From Dyadobacter koreensis (lineage in GTDB: Bacteria; Bacteroidota; Bacteroidia; Cytophagales; Spirosomataceae): a stretch of 64,000 nt of DNA. The position numbers were made by a program, and so were the translations under genes. Shown here one piece after another: positions 8,223-17,541 of this stretch. Location of the stretch: assembly GCF_900108855.1 (NCBI RefSeq), contig NZ_FNXY01000006.1, positions 496,001 to 560,000 of the forward strand, given 5' to 3'. Within the stretch, counting starts at the first letter, position 1. The number at the start of each line of letters is the position of its first letter. The notes below the pieces were generated by a model. That model saw only the letters and a program-made list of their open reading frames with translations, was not told where the DNA came from and searched no databases.

Positions 8223-9407
8223 TCAAATTCCGAGAATTCTTTCCAAATGATGATACTCAATGCCAAAATAAGCCTTGGCATCTTTTATTTTTTTCAAAAG
8301 AACAGCCTTGTCAGGCTTTGATTTATTATTTTTTATCCCAACAATCATAACATTTTTCGGTGTGTGCGCATCAGAGATAAATTCAAATACCTTGGTTTTA
8401 TAACCCGAGTATTCTAGAATCATCGCCCGTATGCCATCGGTTACCATTTCAGCCTGGCGCTCCAGAAATATGCCGTATTTTGTAAGAAAATCGACGTCGT
8501 TATGCGCCTTATGTTTTTCGATCTCACGTCGAATCTGTTTATGGCAGCAAGGTGCAACAACGATAAGTTCTGCCTCTGCTTTAATCCCTTTATAAATGGC
8601 GTCATCTGTGGCCGTGTCGCAAGCGTGAAGTGCGATCAATATATCCGTACCCATGCTGTCGTAGGATTCTATCGTTCCTTCTACAAAATTAAGTGTAGAA
8701 AAAGAAGCATTTTTTGCGATCGAATTACAAAGAGTTACAAGATCTTCCCTGAATTCAACACCGATCACGTTGGCTTCAAGCTTTAAAACATTTTGAAGAT
8801 AATCATATAAAGCAAAGGTCAGGTATCCTTTTCCTGAACCCATATCCACTACTTTGAGCGAATTCTTAGCGGGGATTTCCTTGATCAGTGAACTAAGTAT
8901 TTCAACGTAATGATTGATCTGCCTGTATTTGTCCTGTGCATTTTTGAAAACATTTCCCTCAGTATCTGTTATTTTCAGCTCTGTCAAATAACCCTTTTCA
9001 TTCGCAGTGATCAGTCGTTTTTTATTTTTATCATGATCAAGCGAGGGAATGGCTTTGGACGCAGGATTTTTCTTTTTAAGGATAATTTTGCCGTTGTTCT
9101 GAATTTCAAAAAGGAGATCAAAATCAGTTGAAAACAGCGTCGCCACTTTAAAACCGACGCTCAGATAATCCTGAATAAGCTTAATACCTTCTTCAAAAGA
9201 ATAGTTTTTAACAATATCCCGGGTTTTGTAGCGGTAAGTGAAGCTTAATTTTTCCTCCTTCTTGATTAATATTCTTTTGGCGTAAAGATTTTTGAGATTT
9301 TCTTCGGAGCCTTTGTAGTTACCAAGCGATATGCTGACGAAAGTTTGATTGGAAATTGTTTGTGCAAGTGTGGTCACAAACTCTTGCACTTTTTCGGAAA
9401 TATTCAT
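8223..9407 (-). CDS. SAM-dependent methyltransferase (Methyltransf_32-like)
   Basis: The protein has 394 residues. The N-terminal ~150 residues have no domain I recognise. The C-terminal half carries a class I Rossmann methyltransferase: motif I VVDMGSGKGYLTF, an acidic motif II (VIGVEF) and a catalytic-region motif with HACDTATDDAIYKGI followed by VVAPCCHK. The HACD...PCCHK pair is typical of the family that includes eukaryotic METTL25 and GSTCD-like proteins. The substrate is unknown. The gene is flanked by unrelated genes on the same strand with gaps over 100 bases, so it is probably its own unit. Confidence 0.8.
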   Translation of the reverse strand: MNISEKVQEFVTTLAQTISNQTFVSISLGNYKGSEENLKNLYAKRILIKKEEKLSFTYRYKTRDIVKNYSFEEGIKLIQDYLSVGFKVATLFSTDFDLLFEIQNNGKIILKKKNPASKAIPSLDHDKNKKRLITANEKGYLTELKITDTEGNVFKNAQDKYRQINHYVEILSSLIKEIPAKNSLKVVDMGSGKGYLTFALYDYLQNVLKLEANVIGVEFREDLVTLCNSIAKNASFSTLNFVEGTIESYDSMGTDILIALHACDTATDDAIYKGIKAEAELIVVAPCCHKQIRREIEKHKAHNDVDFLTKYGIFLERQAEMVTDGIRAMILEYSGYKTKVFEFISDAHTPKNVMIVGIKNNKSKPDKAVLLKKIKDAKAYFGIEYHHLERILGI

Positions 9408-9525
9408 TAGATCGGTTTATGTTTCACCCTTTAAACCTAACGCAGTGAATAGCAATACAGTTTACGGCGCGAAGATTTATTTGTCTTGTATACTTTTGGA
9501 CTAAAAAATATGAATCAAAAAGAGC

Positions 9526-11316
9526 CTATTTAATACCTGGCTTGGGAATTTCAATTTCAATTTTTGTACCTGGATTTTCCTCTGTCGAAATCTTGATTTT
9601 TCCCATAAGACTTTGAACCCGGCTTTTAACATTTCCAAGGCCGACGCCATGACTTGACTTACTTTTCATTCCGGAGCCGTTGTCGATAATAGAAAGATTA
9701 ATCGTTTTCATATTTTCTTCCAGATTAATACTTGCGGTGTCTGCCTGTGAATGTTTCAGAATGTTATTTGTCAACTCCAGTACGATGCTATATAGTTCAA
9801 ATTCAACTTTTTTACTCATTCTGTTTTCCAGGCCGCTGATATTAAAAGTAAAATGTATGGAATTGTTTTCATTCAGTTTGCCTACTAACCTATGAAGCGC
9901 CATAACCAGCCCGTGCTCTTCCAATTCCATGGGCATCAGGTTATGAGACAAACTCCGTACTTCCCGGTACGCTGCGCCGACCATTTGATGCACACTGTTG
10001 TATGTTTTTTGTTCTTCTTCGGATAAAAGCTTTTTATCCATTCCGTATAGATACCAGTTTAGAGATGCCAGTGTCCCGCCAAGATGGTCGTGCAATTCAG
10101 CCGCCACGCGCTTTCTTTCAATTGTTTGTCCCTGTATCAATGCTTCTTTAATTGCAGCATTTTTCTGGCGAAGCTTTTTATTATTTAGCCAAAGAAAAGC
10201 CGCAAATCCCACAATCAAGCATGAAAATCCAACCAGGAATCTTTGTATTGTTGTTTGTTCACCGATGATTTTTTGCTGTATCTCCGAATCCATCTGCTGA
10301 TTTTCATAGATCAGCTTATACATATTGTACTCTCGGGCAATGCGCTCAATATGTCGGGTCCTTCGGATATAATCGACTTTTTCCAGGTAAAAAAGAGCCG
10401 TTTCAATATCATTTTTTGCCTTATAGGACTTATATAAACAAATAAGTGCCCAGTTTGTTTGCCGCGAAGATTTATAAAGGTGAGAAAGTTCCAGCGCTTC
10501 TTTTTCAGTTTTTATCGCATTATCGAAATCATTTTTCAAAAAATAAATATTCCCTATGTCATTAAGGCCATTAAGAATCCCATAGCGGTTATTCATTTTT
10601 CGAAATATATCCAGCGCCTCATTTACATTATCTTCGGCATTGTCTAGTTCGTCTTTTCTCACATAGAGGTAGCCACGGTTTTGTAATGTACTTGCCATTC
10701 CCCATTGTGAGCCTATTTTTTTATACGCAAAAAATGCCTGGTCATAATATCGCAAAGCCTCAGGATACTCCAGTTTTTCACGATAAAAATTTCCCAGTGT
10801 TTCGAGAGAAACAGCCTTCAAACTATCCTGGCGAAGCTCGGTGTAAATCTCAATTGCACTTTGAAGATTGGCTTTTGCAGCCTCAAACTGTTTGTACTCT
10901 GCACTTGCTTCGGCTAAAAACCTTTTCGCATTTGCCGTGTAAAGCGGCATCTCAGTTTTTTTGGATAGAATCAGTATTTCGTTCGAAACTTCACGGAGGA
11001 TATCATAGCTGCCATCAATCACATAATAGTTGCTCATAAGATCGTAGGCCATCATTTTGCCTTTGTTCCATTGATGTTTTTGGGCGATCCTTAAAATTTG
11101 CTGTGAGTATAACAGCGATTTTTCGGCATCATAATAGAGATTGGCAAGTGCTAGATTATAATATTTTTTGATAAGAATGGTGTCGGCAGGAAAAGTCTTG
11201 TCATGCTTCGAAGCGGCCAGATCATTTTCAGCACGTGCGGTTTCAGCAAAGCCAGCAGGAATTCCTTTCAGGAAAAAGTAGAAAGTAAGAAATATTATTG
11301 TGTAAAATTTAGCCAT
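9526..11316 (-). CDS. TPR-repeat sensor histidine kinase (HisKA_3 / NarX type)
   Basis: The protein is about 596 residues from ATG 11316. The frame opens further to a TTG at 11340 and an ATG at 11331, but a proper signal peptide starts at MAKFYTIIFLTFYFF. Tetratricopeptide repeats fill residues ~80-320, presumably in the periplasm. One membrane helix lies at ~360-377. A HisKA_3 dimerisation domain has the phospho-acceptor His409 in ERKRVAAELHDHLGGTL, and a C-terminal HATPase has its N box (ELTNNILKHSQ) and G boxes (DNGSGM, GVGLGNV). Such kinases usually pair with a LuxR/NarL-type response regulator. None is adjacent, so its partner is encoded elsewhere. Confidence 0.88.
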   Translation of the reverse strand: MAKFYTIIFLTFYFFLKGIPAGFAETARAENDLAASKHDKTFPADTILIKKYYNLALANLYYDAEKSLLYSQQILRIAQKHQWNKGKMMAYDLMSNYYVIDGSYDILREVSNEILILSKKTEMPLYTANAKRFLAEASAEYKQFEAAKANLQSAIEIYTELRQDSLKAVSLETLGNFYREKLEYPEALRYYDQAFFAYKKIGSQWGMASTLQNRGYLYVRKDELDNAEDNVNEALDIFRKMNNRYGILNGLNDIGNIYFLKNDFDNAIKTEKEALELSHLYKSSRQTNWALICLYKSYKAKNDIETALFYLEKVDYIRRTRHIERIAREYNMYKLIYENQQMDSEIQQKIIGEQTTIQRFLVGFSCLIVGFAAFLWLNNKKLRQKNAAIKEALIQGQTIERKRVAAELHDHLGGTLASLNWYLYGMDKKLLSEEEQKTYNSVHQMVGAAYREVRSLSHNLMPMELEEHGLVMALHRLVGKLNENNSIHFTFNISGLENRMSKKVEFELYSIVLELTNNILKHSQADTASINLEENMKTINLSIIDNGSGMKSKSSHGVGLGNVKSRVQSLMGKIKISTEENPGTKIEIEIPKPGIK

Positions 11317-11431
11317 AGAAATATTCAGCATGTATGGCAAGACACGAGGTTAGACCATTATAATAAATTGCTGGATTCAATAAAACGCTGAGTATTTTTT
11401 ACTAGGCCTCAAAGATAGATAATGAAAATGC

Positions 11432-11468
11432 AAAATGGCAAAATGTAGCAATATCTTTTGCCATTTTT
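11432..11468 (-). terminator. Terminator after mpg
   Basis: AAAATGGCAAAA (11432-11443) pairs perfectly with TTTTGCCATTTT (11456-11467) across a 12-base loop. On the minus strand the stem ends in a T-rich tail, 37 bases beyond the mpg stop codon. Confidence 0.65.
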
Positions 11469-11504
11469 GTAGAATAAATTTTGGATAGAATTCGATGTAG
11501 CCAA

Positions 11505-12131
11505 CTATTTGCTAACAAATCGATTATTTTTGACCGTATATCGGTAAAGAAGGTCTGCGCCTTGCGTAATGCCGATTCGCTTGGAAATTTCGATCTCAAA
11601 ATGGCCAAGGATTTGAGGACGAATGTATAAACTGCTCGTATCCAGAGATTGCGCGTTATGGATTGACCTGTCTATCCCCATCGCCTGAACGAGTTTTCCC
11701 GGGCCTTTGCATAATTCCCGGAGTGCGACAGGTTTCGGCACAAAACCAGGTAATAAATTTTTTCTACTAAACCGACGGCGCATTTCCATCAGCTCGATAC
11801 CTTCCGTCGGTTGCAGCGCTCTTATCAATACAGCTTCTGCGCAGCCATCCTCTCTACTTACAATGTTGACGCATTGATACATTCCGTAGATAAGATAAAC
11901 GTAAATTGTTCCGGCTGCGGAATACATAGGTTCTGTCCTCGCAGTGCGTTTCCGGTATGCATGGCAGGCAGGATCATCCTGCAAATAAGCCTCCGTTTCA
12001 ACAATAATCCCGCTGGTCAAACCTTCGGGACTATTGTGAACGAGTTCACAGCCAAGTAATTTCTGGGCTAGTGTACGGGTGTCGTAAGCTTCGTAAAAGG
12101 AGAGGGGCAACCGATTTTCCTCCGATATCAT
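11505..12131 (-). CDS. mpg: 3-methyladenine DNA glycosylase (AAG/MPG family)
   Basis: This monofunctional glycosylase removes alkylated and deaminated purines (3-methyladenine, 7-methylguanine, hypoxanthine) in base excision repair. At 208 residues it has family length. The catalytic motif VETEAY lies at 44-49, with the activating Glu, followed by the Tyr-rich DNA-intercalating segment IYVYLIYGMYQCVNIV and the GPGKLVQAMGI motif. The start codon directly follows the stop codon of yicC with no gap, which indicates translational coupling. Confidence 0.93.
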   Translation of the reverse strand: MISEENRLPLSFYEAYDTRTLAQKLLGCELVHNSPEGLTSGIIVETEAYLQDDPACHAYRKRTARTEPMYSAAGTIYVYLIYGMYQCVNIVSREDGCAEAVLIRALQPTEGIELMEMRRRFSRKNLLPGFVPKPVALRELCKGPGKLVQAMGIDRSIHNAQSLDTSSLYIRPQILGHFEIEISKRIGITQGADLLYRYTVKNNRFVSK

Positions 12132-13019
12132 TTAGATAATGTTCATGGTTTGCTCTTTGATCTTTTCCAGTTCGTCTTTCATCTGAACAACCAGACGCTG
12201 GATTCCTGAGTCGTTTGCTTTCGAGCCAATGGTATTGATCTCACGGCCAATTTCCTGTGCAATGAAGTTTAGTTTTTTACCATTGCTTTCAGGAGATTGA
12301 AGTGTCTCGTTGAAATAGTTCAGGTGATTTTCCAAACGAATTTTTTCTTCTGAAATATCAAATTTTTCAATATAATAGATCAACTCCTGCTCGAAGCGGT
12401 TTGGATCGAAGTTATCATCTGACAATAAATCCCGCACCTGCTTTTCCAATCGCTCGCGGACGGCGGGAATCCGTAATTTGTCCTGTTCTTTTACACCTTC
12501 AAGCAGCGAAGTGATTGTTCCGATGTAATCAACAAATTTATCAGCGGTCATTTTTCCTTCCTGCTCGCGGAAAATTGTACATTTTCTCAGGGCTTCATTA
12601 ACTGCTTCTTTGATTTGCGACCAGTCGTTCTCACGATTTGTTTCACTTACAGATTCAGTATTATAAGCATTTGGAAGTTGTAAAGCCATTCTTAACAATT
12701 CTGTCGAATCGCCTGAAAAGCCCAGGTCATTGGCCGTTTCCGCTAGATCTGAAAAATAAGCTTTCACCAACGGACGATTCACCGCAGTTGTTGCGATCGC
12801 TTTTCCAACCGGTTGAACCGTTAGAGAAACCTCAACTTTTCCGCGTTCCAGCGACTGCGTTACAAGGTTGCGGATTTCTATTTCGCGTTCTGAATAGTTT
12901 CTCGGAACCCGGCAGTATATATCTAAAAACTTGGAATTCAGTGTTTTAATTTCAACAGTGACGTTGATCGATTCGGATTCGATGTTTGCTACACCGTAGC
13001 CGGTCATAGATCTAAGCAT
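12132..13019 (-). CDS. yicC: YicC/YloC family endoribonuclease
   Basis: The protein has 295 residues. The N-terminal signature SMTGYG (4-9), followed by EIKTLNSKFLDIYCRVPR, and the C-terminal DUF1732 block GKKLNFIAQEIGREINTIGSKA define the YicC family. Members are metal-dependent endoribonucleases (the E. coli protein affects RyhB sRNA turnover). The conserved Glu/His/Asp-rich C-terminal region is intact. It lies 78 bases after pdxA and abuts mpg, suggesting a pdxA-yicC-mpg transcript closed by the hairpin at 11432-11468. In many Bacteroidota yicC precedes gmk, which is not the case here. Confidence 0.92.
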   Translation of the reverse strand: MLRSMTGYGVANIESESINVTVEIKTLNSKFLDIYCRVPRNYSEREIEIRNLVTQSLERGKVEVSLTVQPVGKAIATTAVNRPLVKAYFSDLAETANDLGFSGDSTELLRMALQLPNAYNTESVSETNRENDWSQIKEAVNEALRKCTIFREQEGKMTADKFVDYIGTITSLLEGVKEQDKLRIPAVRERLEKQVRDLLSDDNFDPNRFEQELIYYIEKFDISEEKIRLENHLNYFNETLQSPESNGKKLNFIAQEIGREINTIGSKANDSGIQRLVVQMKDELEKIKEQTMNII

Positions 13020-13097
13020 GTAGGGGCTTTTTTATTAAATATGAAGAATTATAAATTAAGAATACGCCATTGAAGGTATTTCTACTTATTTATTAAT

Positions 13098-14204
13098 TCA
13101 ATTATTATGTCTTGGTTTCCCTGATTTGGCGGGGTGCTGACTTTCGGACTGCTGAGGTTTTCCAACGAGTGCATTTTTATCGATGGCCTGGCTTTCTGTT
13201 CTGTATTTTGAAACATCACAGGCCAGATAAATTGCCTGTAAAAGTGAACCCGGTTCTGCCTGATTTTTTCCAGCGATATTATATGCCGTTCCATGATCGG
13301 GAGAAGTCCTCACTGCGGAAAGGCCTGCCGTAAAATTAACTCCTTCGTTGAAAGCCAAAGTTTTGAAAGGGATAAGTCCCTGATCATGATACATGGCCAA
13401 AACCGCATCATACTGCTTATAAGTTCCTGCTGCGAAGAATCCATCCGCCGGAAAAGGCCCAAATACGAGGTTTCCTTTTTCTTTAAAGGTTTTCAATACC
13501 GGGTTTATCACGTCGATTTCTTCACTTCCCAGGAGGCCATTTTCCCCGGCATGAGGATTCAGGCCTAAAACTGCAAGTCTCGGTTTTTTGATACCAAAAT
13601 CACCTTTAAGCGATTGAAGCATTTGTTCGATTTTAGCAGTTAACTTTTCAGCTGTTACCTGAGCTGCCACCTGGTTTACAGGAATATGCCCGGATAGGAC
13701 ACCTACACGTAAATCGCCAGAAACCATGAACATCAAACCTTCCTGTGCTCCAAAGGCTTCTGCCAGGTATTCGGTATGCCCCGGAAACTTGAATTCGGCA
13801 CTTTGGATATTGTCCTTATTAATCGGCCCTGTCACGATTGCGTGAATTTTCCCCGCTTTCAAATCGTCAACGGCTCTTTTCAAAGAAGATAAAGAAGCCT
13901 GCCCAGCTTCAGGCGTAATCTTCCCTGGTTGAATTTCCGTTTGATGATCATGCCAGCAGGTAATGACATTCGTAAGTTTATGATTAGCCTGTTCGGGGCG
14001 CTGAATACCGTGCAAAGTCCAGTCTTTCATTTCTAAAAGATTGCGGTATTGATTCAAAACGCGAAGAGAACCGTATACGATTGGTGTGCATAATTTAGCT
14101 AACTGATTACCTTCCAGTGCTTTCAGGATTACTTCCGGCCCGATGCCGTTGTAATCGCCCAGTGAAATTCCGATCAGGGGTTTATCTATTGATAGTTCAC
14201 TCAT
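13098..14204 (-). CDS. pdxA: 4-hydroxythreonine-4-phosphate dehydrogenase
   Basis: PdxA oxidises 4-phosphohydroxy-L-threonine in the DXP-dependent branch of pyridoxal phosphate synthesis. At 368 residues it is slightly longer than the usual ~330 because of a polar C-terminal tail (QQSESQHPAKSGKPRHNN). Recognisable blocks are GISLGDYNGIGPEV near the N-terminus, the metal-site His in PGHTEYLAE, GHIPVNQVAAQVT, LNPHAGENGLLG, GPFPADGFF and the substrate/metal motif YHDQGLIPFK, then RTSPDHGTAYNIAG. The tail is unusual but small and does not touch the catalytic core. Confidence 0.94.
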   Translation of the reverse strand: MSELSIDKPLIGISLGDYNGIGPEVILKALEGNQLAKLCTPIVYGSLRVLNQYRNLLEMKDWTLHGIQRPEQANHKLTNVITCWHDHQTEIQPGKITPEAGQASLSSLKRAVDDLKAGKIHAIVTGPINKDNIQSAEFKFPGHTEYLAEAFGAQEGLMFMVSGDLRVGVLSGHIPVNQVAAQVTAEKLTAKIEQMLQSLKGDFGIKKPRLAVLGLNPHAGENGLLGSEEIDVINPVLKTFKEKGNLVFGPFPADGFFAAGTYKQYDAVLAMYHDQGLIPFKTLAFNEGVNFTAGLSAVRTSPDHGTAYNIAGKNQAEPGSLLQAIYLACDVSKYRTESQAIDKNALVGKPQQSESQHPAKSGKPRHNN

Positions 14205-14407
14205 TTAATTGATATAGTATTGATTGTTATTTCTCACTTTTTGAAATTACTTCGCAAGGTACTGATATTAATAATTTTGTCCCGGTTTAGGTAGTTTAAA
14301 CTATCAAATTGCCTCTGAATATTGCTTTTTGGCACCCCTTGTCTGTATTTCTGATTACTTTTGTTAAAACTAATCAATCGGCAAGTTACAAAAAATCCAT
14401 TGCTCCT

Positions 14408-15343
14408 ATGAAAATCCTGATAGCAGACTCGATGCATCCTTCTCTTTTTTCCATGTTAGAGTCACAAGGCTGGGAATATGCCTATCATCCGGAATATAAA
14501 AGAGATGATATTATCCAGGCGCTACCCGGATTCGAAGGGCTGTTTATCAGAAGTAAAACCTTTGTGGATCAGGAAGTTATGGAGAACGCTCCGCAATTGC
14601 GTTTTATCGCCCGGGCAGGCGCAGGGCTGGACCTGATTGATCTGGAAGTAGCCAAACAGCGCGGCGTGGAAGTATTTCATGCAGGAGAAGGAAACAGAGA
14701 CGCAGTCGCTGAACATATGCTCGGTATGCTGCTGGGTTTGTTAGCGAATATTGTAAAAGCAGATAAAGAAGTCAGAGGCGGTGTATGGGACAGAGAAGGC
14801 AACAGAGGAGTGGAACTGATGAAAAAAACGGTTGGCCTGATCGGTTATGGAAATAACGGCGGAGCAACCGCGAAAAGGCTTAGCGGATTCGGGTGCAAGG
14901 TGTTGGCTTACGATAAATACCGTGAAGATTATGGTGATGAGTATGCGCAGGAAGCTTCGCTGGAGCAGATCATGCAGAAAGCTGATATTTTAAGTCTCCA
15001 TATACCATTAACGGATGAAACAAAATATCTGATCAATCAAAAATTTATTGAAGATTTTTCAAAACCTTTCTACTTGATGAATCTATCGAGAGGGAAAGTG
15101 GCAGATCTTACGGCTGTTGTAGAAGGTTTGAAATCGGGAAAAATAATTGGAGCATGCCTCGATGTCCTCGAAAATGAAAAACTTAAAACGCTTTCTGACC
15201 CGCAGCAAGCTGTCTTCGATTACCTGTCCCAATCAAATCGGGTTGTTCTAACTCCCCATATCGGTGGGTGGACTCATGAAAGTTATGTTCGGATAAATGA
15301 AGTTTTGCTTCGCCAGATAAAAGACTGGCTGATTGTAGCGTAA
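14408..15343 (+). CDS. D-2-hydroxyacid dehydrogenase (phosphoglycerate dehydrogenase-like)
   Basis: The protein has 311 residues from ATG 14408 (MKILIADSMHP). The open frame extends back to 14309, but the added 33 residues look random. It has the two-domain NAD-dependent fold. The nucleotide site is GLIGYGNNGGATAKRL, where the usual GxGxxG reads GYGNNG, and the substrate-site Arg lies in MNLSRGKVADL. The Glu is likely in DVLENEK and the catalytic His in TPHIGGWTHES. Candidate substrates include 3-phosphoglycerate, glyoxylate or hydroxypyruvate, and sequence alone does not decide. It is convergent with the DUF421 gene with zero bases between the stop codons. A TACTTTTG box at 14356-14363 could be its -7 element. 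Confidence 0.88.
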   Translation: MKILIADSMHPSLFSMLESQGWEYAYHPEYKRDDIIQALPGFEGLFIRSKTFVDQEVMENAPQLRFIARAGAGLDLIDLEVAKQRGVEVFHAGEGNRDAVAEHMLGMLLGLLANIVKADKEVRGGVWDREGNRGVELMKKTVGLIGYGNNGGATAKRLSGFGCKVLAYDKYREDYGDEYAQEASLEQIMQKADILSLHIPLTDETKYLINQKFIEDFSKPFYLMNLSRGKVADLTAVVEGLKSGKIIGACLDVLENEKLKTLSDPQQAVFDYLSQSNRVVLTPHIGGWTHESYVRINEVLLRQIKDWLIVA

Positions 15344-15838
15344 CTATTCTTTCAGGATGACACTAATATTACCTGTTGCCTCGAGGTAGCAGGTTTTTAC
15401 TTTTTTATAATCATCTACATCCTTTTCCCGCAGCAGCGCAGTCAGCTCTTCTTCGTCGATGAGCTCCTTTTCCATATTTTTATGAAGTAACCTACCATTT
15501 CGTACAAGTAATACCGGATCAGGTTTGGCGAACTTTCCAAAGATCACTTTTTTGTATCCCATCCAGTCGATCGCATAATCCCAGAAAAGCAGGGTCAGGA
15601 TCAGGACAGCTCCCTCGCTGATCGAATTATAGGTTCCGGCCATTGCATTTTGTGCCGCATCGGAAATCATAGTGATCAGTAATAAATCTGCGATACTTAA
15701 TTGCCCGGTTCCGCGGCGGAAAAGTCGCATACACAAATAAATGACCCAATATGTCAGCGTTCCCCGCAAGAATATTTCAAGCAGCGAGAGGCTGGGAATA
15801 AACATCGAATGCCAGTCCACATTGAAAAGCTTATCCAT
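15344..15838 (-). CDS. DUF421 (YetF-like) membrane protein
   Basis: The protein has 164 residues from ATG 15838 (MDKLFNVDW). A longer frame to 15922 would run through the rplY terminator hairpin and is unlikely. Three membrane helices occupy the N-terminal half, followed by the cytoplasmic DUF421 domain with the conserved PDPVLLVRNGRLLHKNM strand and the helix ELTALLREKDVDD. YetF-type proteins are linked to spore or membrane functions in Bacillus, but the role in Bacteroidota is unknown. The stop codon touches that of the convergent dehydrogenase gene. Confidence 0.82.
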   Translation of the reverse strand: MDKLFNVDWHSMFIPSLSLLEIFLRGTLTYWVIYLCMRLFRRGTGQLSIADLLLITMISDAAQNAMAGTYNSISEGAVLILTLLFWDYAIDWMGYKKVIFGKFAKPDPVLLVRNGRLLHKNMEKELIDEEELTALLREKDVDDYKKVKTCYLEATGNISVILKE

Positions 15839-15902
15839 CGGAGAACTATGATTAATTATTTGTCCCGTTAAGTTAAAAAAGAAATTGCCTGGATAACAAA
15901 TA

Positions 15903-15921
15903 TGCCGACCAAAGGTCGGCA
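15903..15921 (-). terminator. Terminator after rplY
   Basis: TGCCGACC and GGTCGGCA form an 8-bp GC-rich stem with a 3-base loop. It is followed on the minus strand by TATTTGTTAT and lies 38 bases past the rplY stop codon, so it probably closes the trpS-PAP2-prs-rplY transcript. Confidence 0.65.
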
Positions 15922-15958
15922 CGTTTGCATCTATTAGCCATGAAAAATAAAATACTTA

Positions 15959-16525
15959 TTATTTACCCAAAGTACCGCGAAGTGCACGTGGGATTTCAAC
16001 TGAGGCAATCGGGTTGCTAATCGCTGTAAGGATAACAAATCCTTCCGGCTTGATAGCTCCAACCTTAACAGATTTTCCAAGATCGAGTTCAGTTACATCA
16101 ACTTCTACATAATCAGGAATATTTTCTGCCAAACCTTGTACGCGCAATTTACGCAATTTTTGGTTCATTTTACCACCTTTCATTACACCAGAAGATGCGC
16201 CCGTCAATTTCACAGGTACGTCAACTTTAATTTCCTTGCCATCAATGATCTGAAGGAAATCTGCGTGTAACAACATATCATTTACAGGGTGGAATTGTTT
16301 TTCCTGCAAAATGGCATTATATATAGTTCCCTCGATATTCAAGGTTACATTAAATACATCCGGTGTGAAAAGCAATGTGCGGAACAACATAGCAGGTGCA
16401 TAGAAATGCACTTGTTCGTTTCCACCATACAGTACAGATGGTACATAACCCTGAGCACGTAACTCCTGAGCTTCCACCTTACCGAGATTCGCTCTTTTAA
16501 ACCCTACAATCTCATGCGCTTTCAT
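15959..16525 (-). CDS. rplY: 50S ribosomal protein L25 / general stress protein Ctc
   Basis: This 188-residue long form (TL5/Ctc type) binds 5S rRNA. The N-terminal L25 domain (about 1-92) contains the ALRAQGYVPSVLYGG-like segment (here ELRAQGYVPSVLYGG) and QEKQFHPVNDMLLHADFLQ. The C-terminal beta domain contains VKLTGASSGVMKGG and a terminal VEIPRALRGTLGK. It lies 33 bases after prs, an arrangement conserved in many bacteria, where prs and ctc are neighbours. Confidence 0.95.
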   Translation of the reverse strand: MKAHEIVGFKRANLGKVEAQELRAQGYVPSVLYGGNEQVHFYAPAMLFRTLLFTPDVFNVTLNIEGTIYNAILQEKQFHPVNDMLLHADFLQIIDGKEIKVDVPVKLTGASSGVMKGGKMNQKLRKLRVQGLAENIPDYVEVDVTELDLGKSVKVGAIKPEGFVILTAISNPIASVEIPRALRGTLGK

Positions 16526-16558
16526 AAGAATAATAATTAAAGTTAAAAAAAATAAAAT

Positions 16559-17503
16559 TTACTGATAATTTATAAACAATGAACTAATAGATTCATGATC
16601 TCTGATACGTCCGATTGCTTTTGCGAACAACTCCGCAACTGACAATACGCGTATTTTATCATTCTGTTGCTTCAGAGGGATCGTATCTGTAACAATTAAT
16701 TCCTCAAGAACAGAATTGGCAATATTTTCGTGCGCCTTTCCGGACATGATCGGGTGTGTACTAATGGCTCTTACCGAATTTGCACCTTTACCCATGATAA
16801 TTTCAGCTGCCTTGCACAACGTTCCGCCGGTATCAATAAGGTCGTCCACCAAAACTACATCCATTCCCTCTACCTCGCCAATGACCTGCATACTGGCAAT
16901 TTCATTAGCTCTTTTTCTGTGTTTGTCACAAAGGATCATATCCACATTCAAAAACTTGGCGAAATTACGAGCTCTTGCAGCACCACCCATATCAGGTGAG
17001 GCAATTAAAAGATTTTTTAAACCCAATGACTTGATGTAAGGAACAAAAATCGAAGTTCCTTCCAGGTGATCAACGGGTAAATCGAAAAAACCCTGAATTT
17101 GCCCTGCATGAAGGTCAACGGTCATTAGTCGGTCTACGCCCACAGATGTCAACAAATTGGCAACCACTTTCGCTGCGATAGCAACGCGTGGCTTATCCTT
17201 TCTGTCCTGACGTGCATATCCAAAATAGGGAATAACAACCGTTACGTAATGTGCGGAGGCACGTCTCGCTGCATCTACCATCAAAAGCAGTTCAAGCAGA
17301 TTGTCGGCCGGTGGGAAAGTTGACTGAATCAGGAATACGTCACAACCGCGTACCGATTCTTCAAAGCTTGGAGATAATTCGCCATCGCTGAACTTGCGAA
17401 GTGTATAGCCTCCCAGCTCTTTGCCATAATACCGTGCAATGTCTTTTGCCAGGTATTCTGACTGACTTCCTGAAAATATTTTTACTGTATTAAAAGAGCC
17501 CAT
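16559..17503 (-). CDS. prs: Ribose-phosphate pyrophosphokinase
   Basis: Prs makes PRPP from ribose 5-phosphate and ATP for nucleotide, His, Trp and NAD synthesis. The protein has 314 residues from ATG 17503. A TTG two codons earlier is also possible. Motifs are SDGELSPSF, the catalytic flexible loop region PYFGYARQDRKDKPR, DLHAGQIQGFFD and the PRPP-binding loop VVLVDDLIDTGGTL. It sits between the PAP2 gene (38-base gap) and rplY (33-base gap). Confidence 0.96.
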   Translation of the reverse strand: MGSFNTVKIFSGSQSEYLAKDIARYYGKELGGYTLRKFSDGELSPSFEESVRGCDVFLIQSTFPPADNLLELLLMVDAARRASAHYVTVVIPYFGYARQDRKDKPRVAIAAKVVANLLTSVGVDRLMTVDLHAGQIQGFFDLPVDHLEGTSIFVPYIKSLGLKNLLIASPDMGGAARARNFAKFLNVDMILCDKHRKRANEIASMQVIGEVEGMDVVLVDDLIDTGGTLCKAAEIIMGKGANSVRAISTHPIMSGKAHENIANSVLEELIVTDTIPLKQQNDKIRVLSVAELFAKAIGRIRDHESISSLFINYQ

Positions 17504-17541
17504 GGCCAAACTAAAATTTGCGCAAAATTAATAAAAATCAA

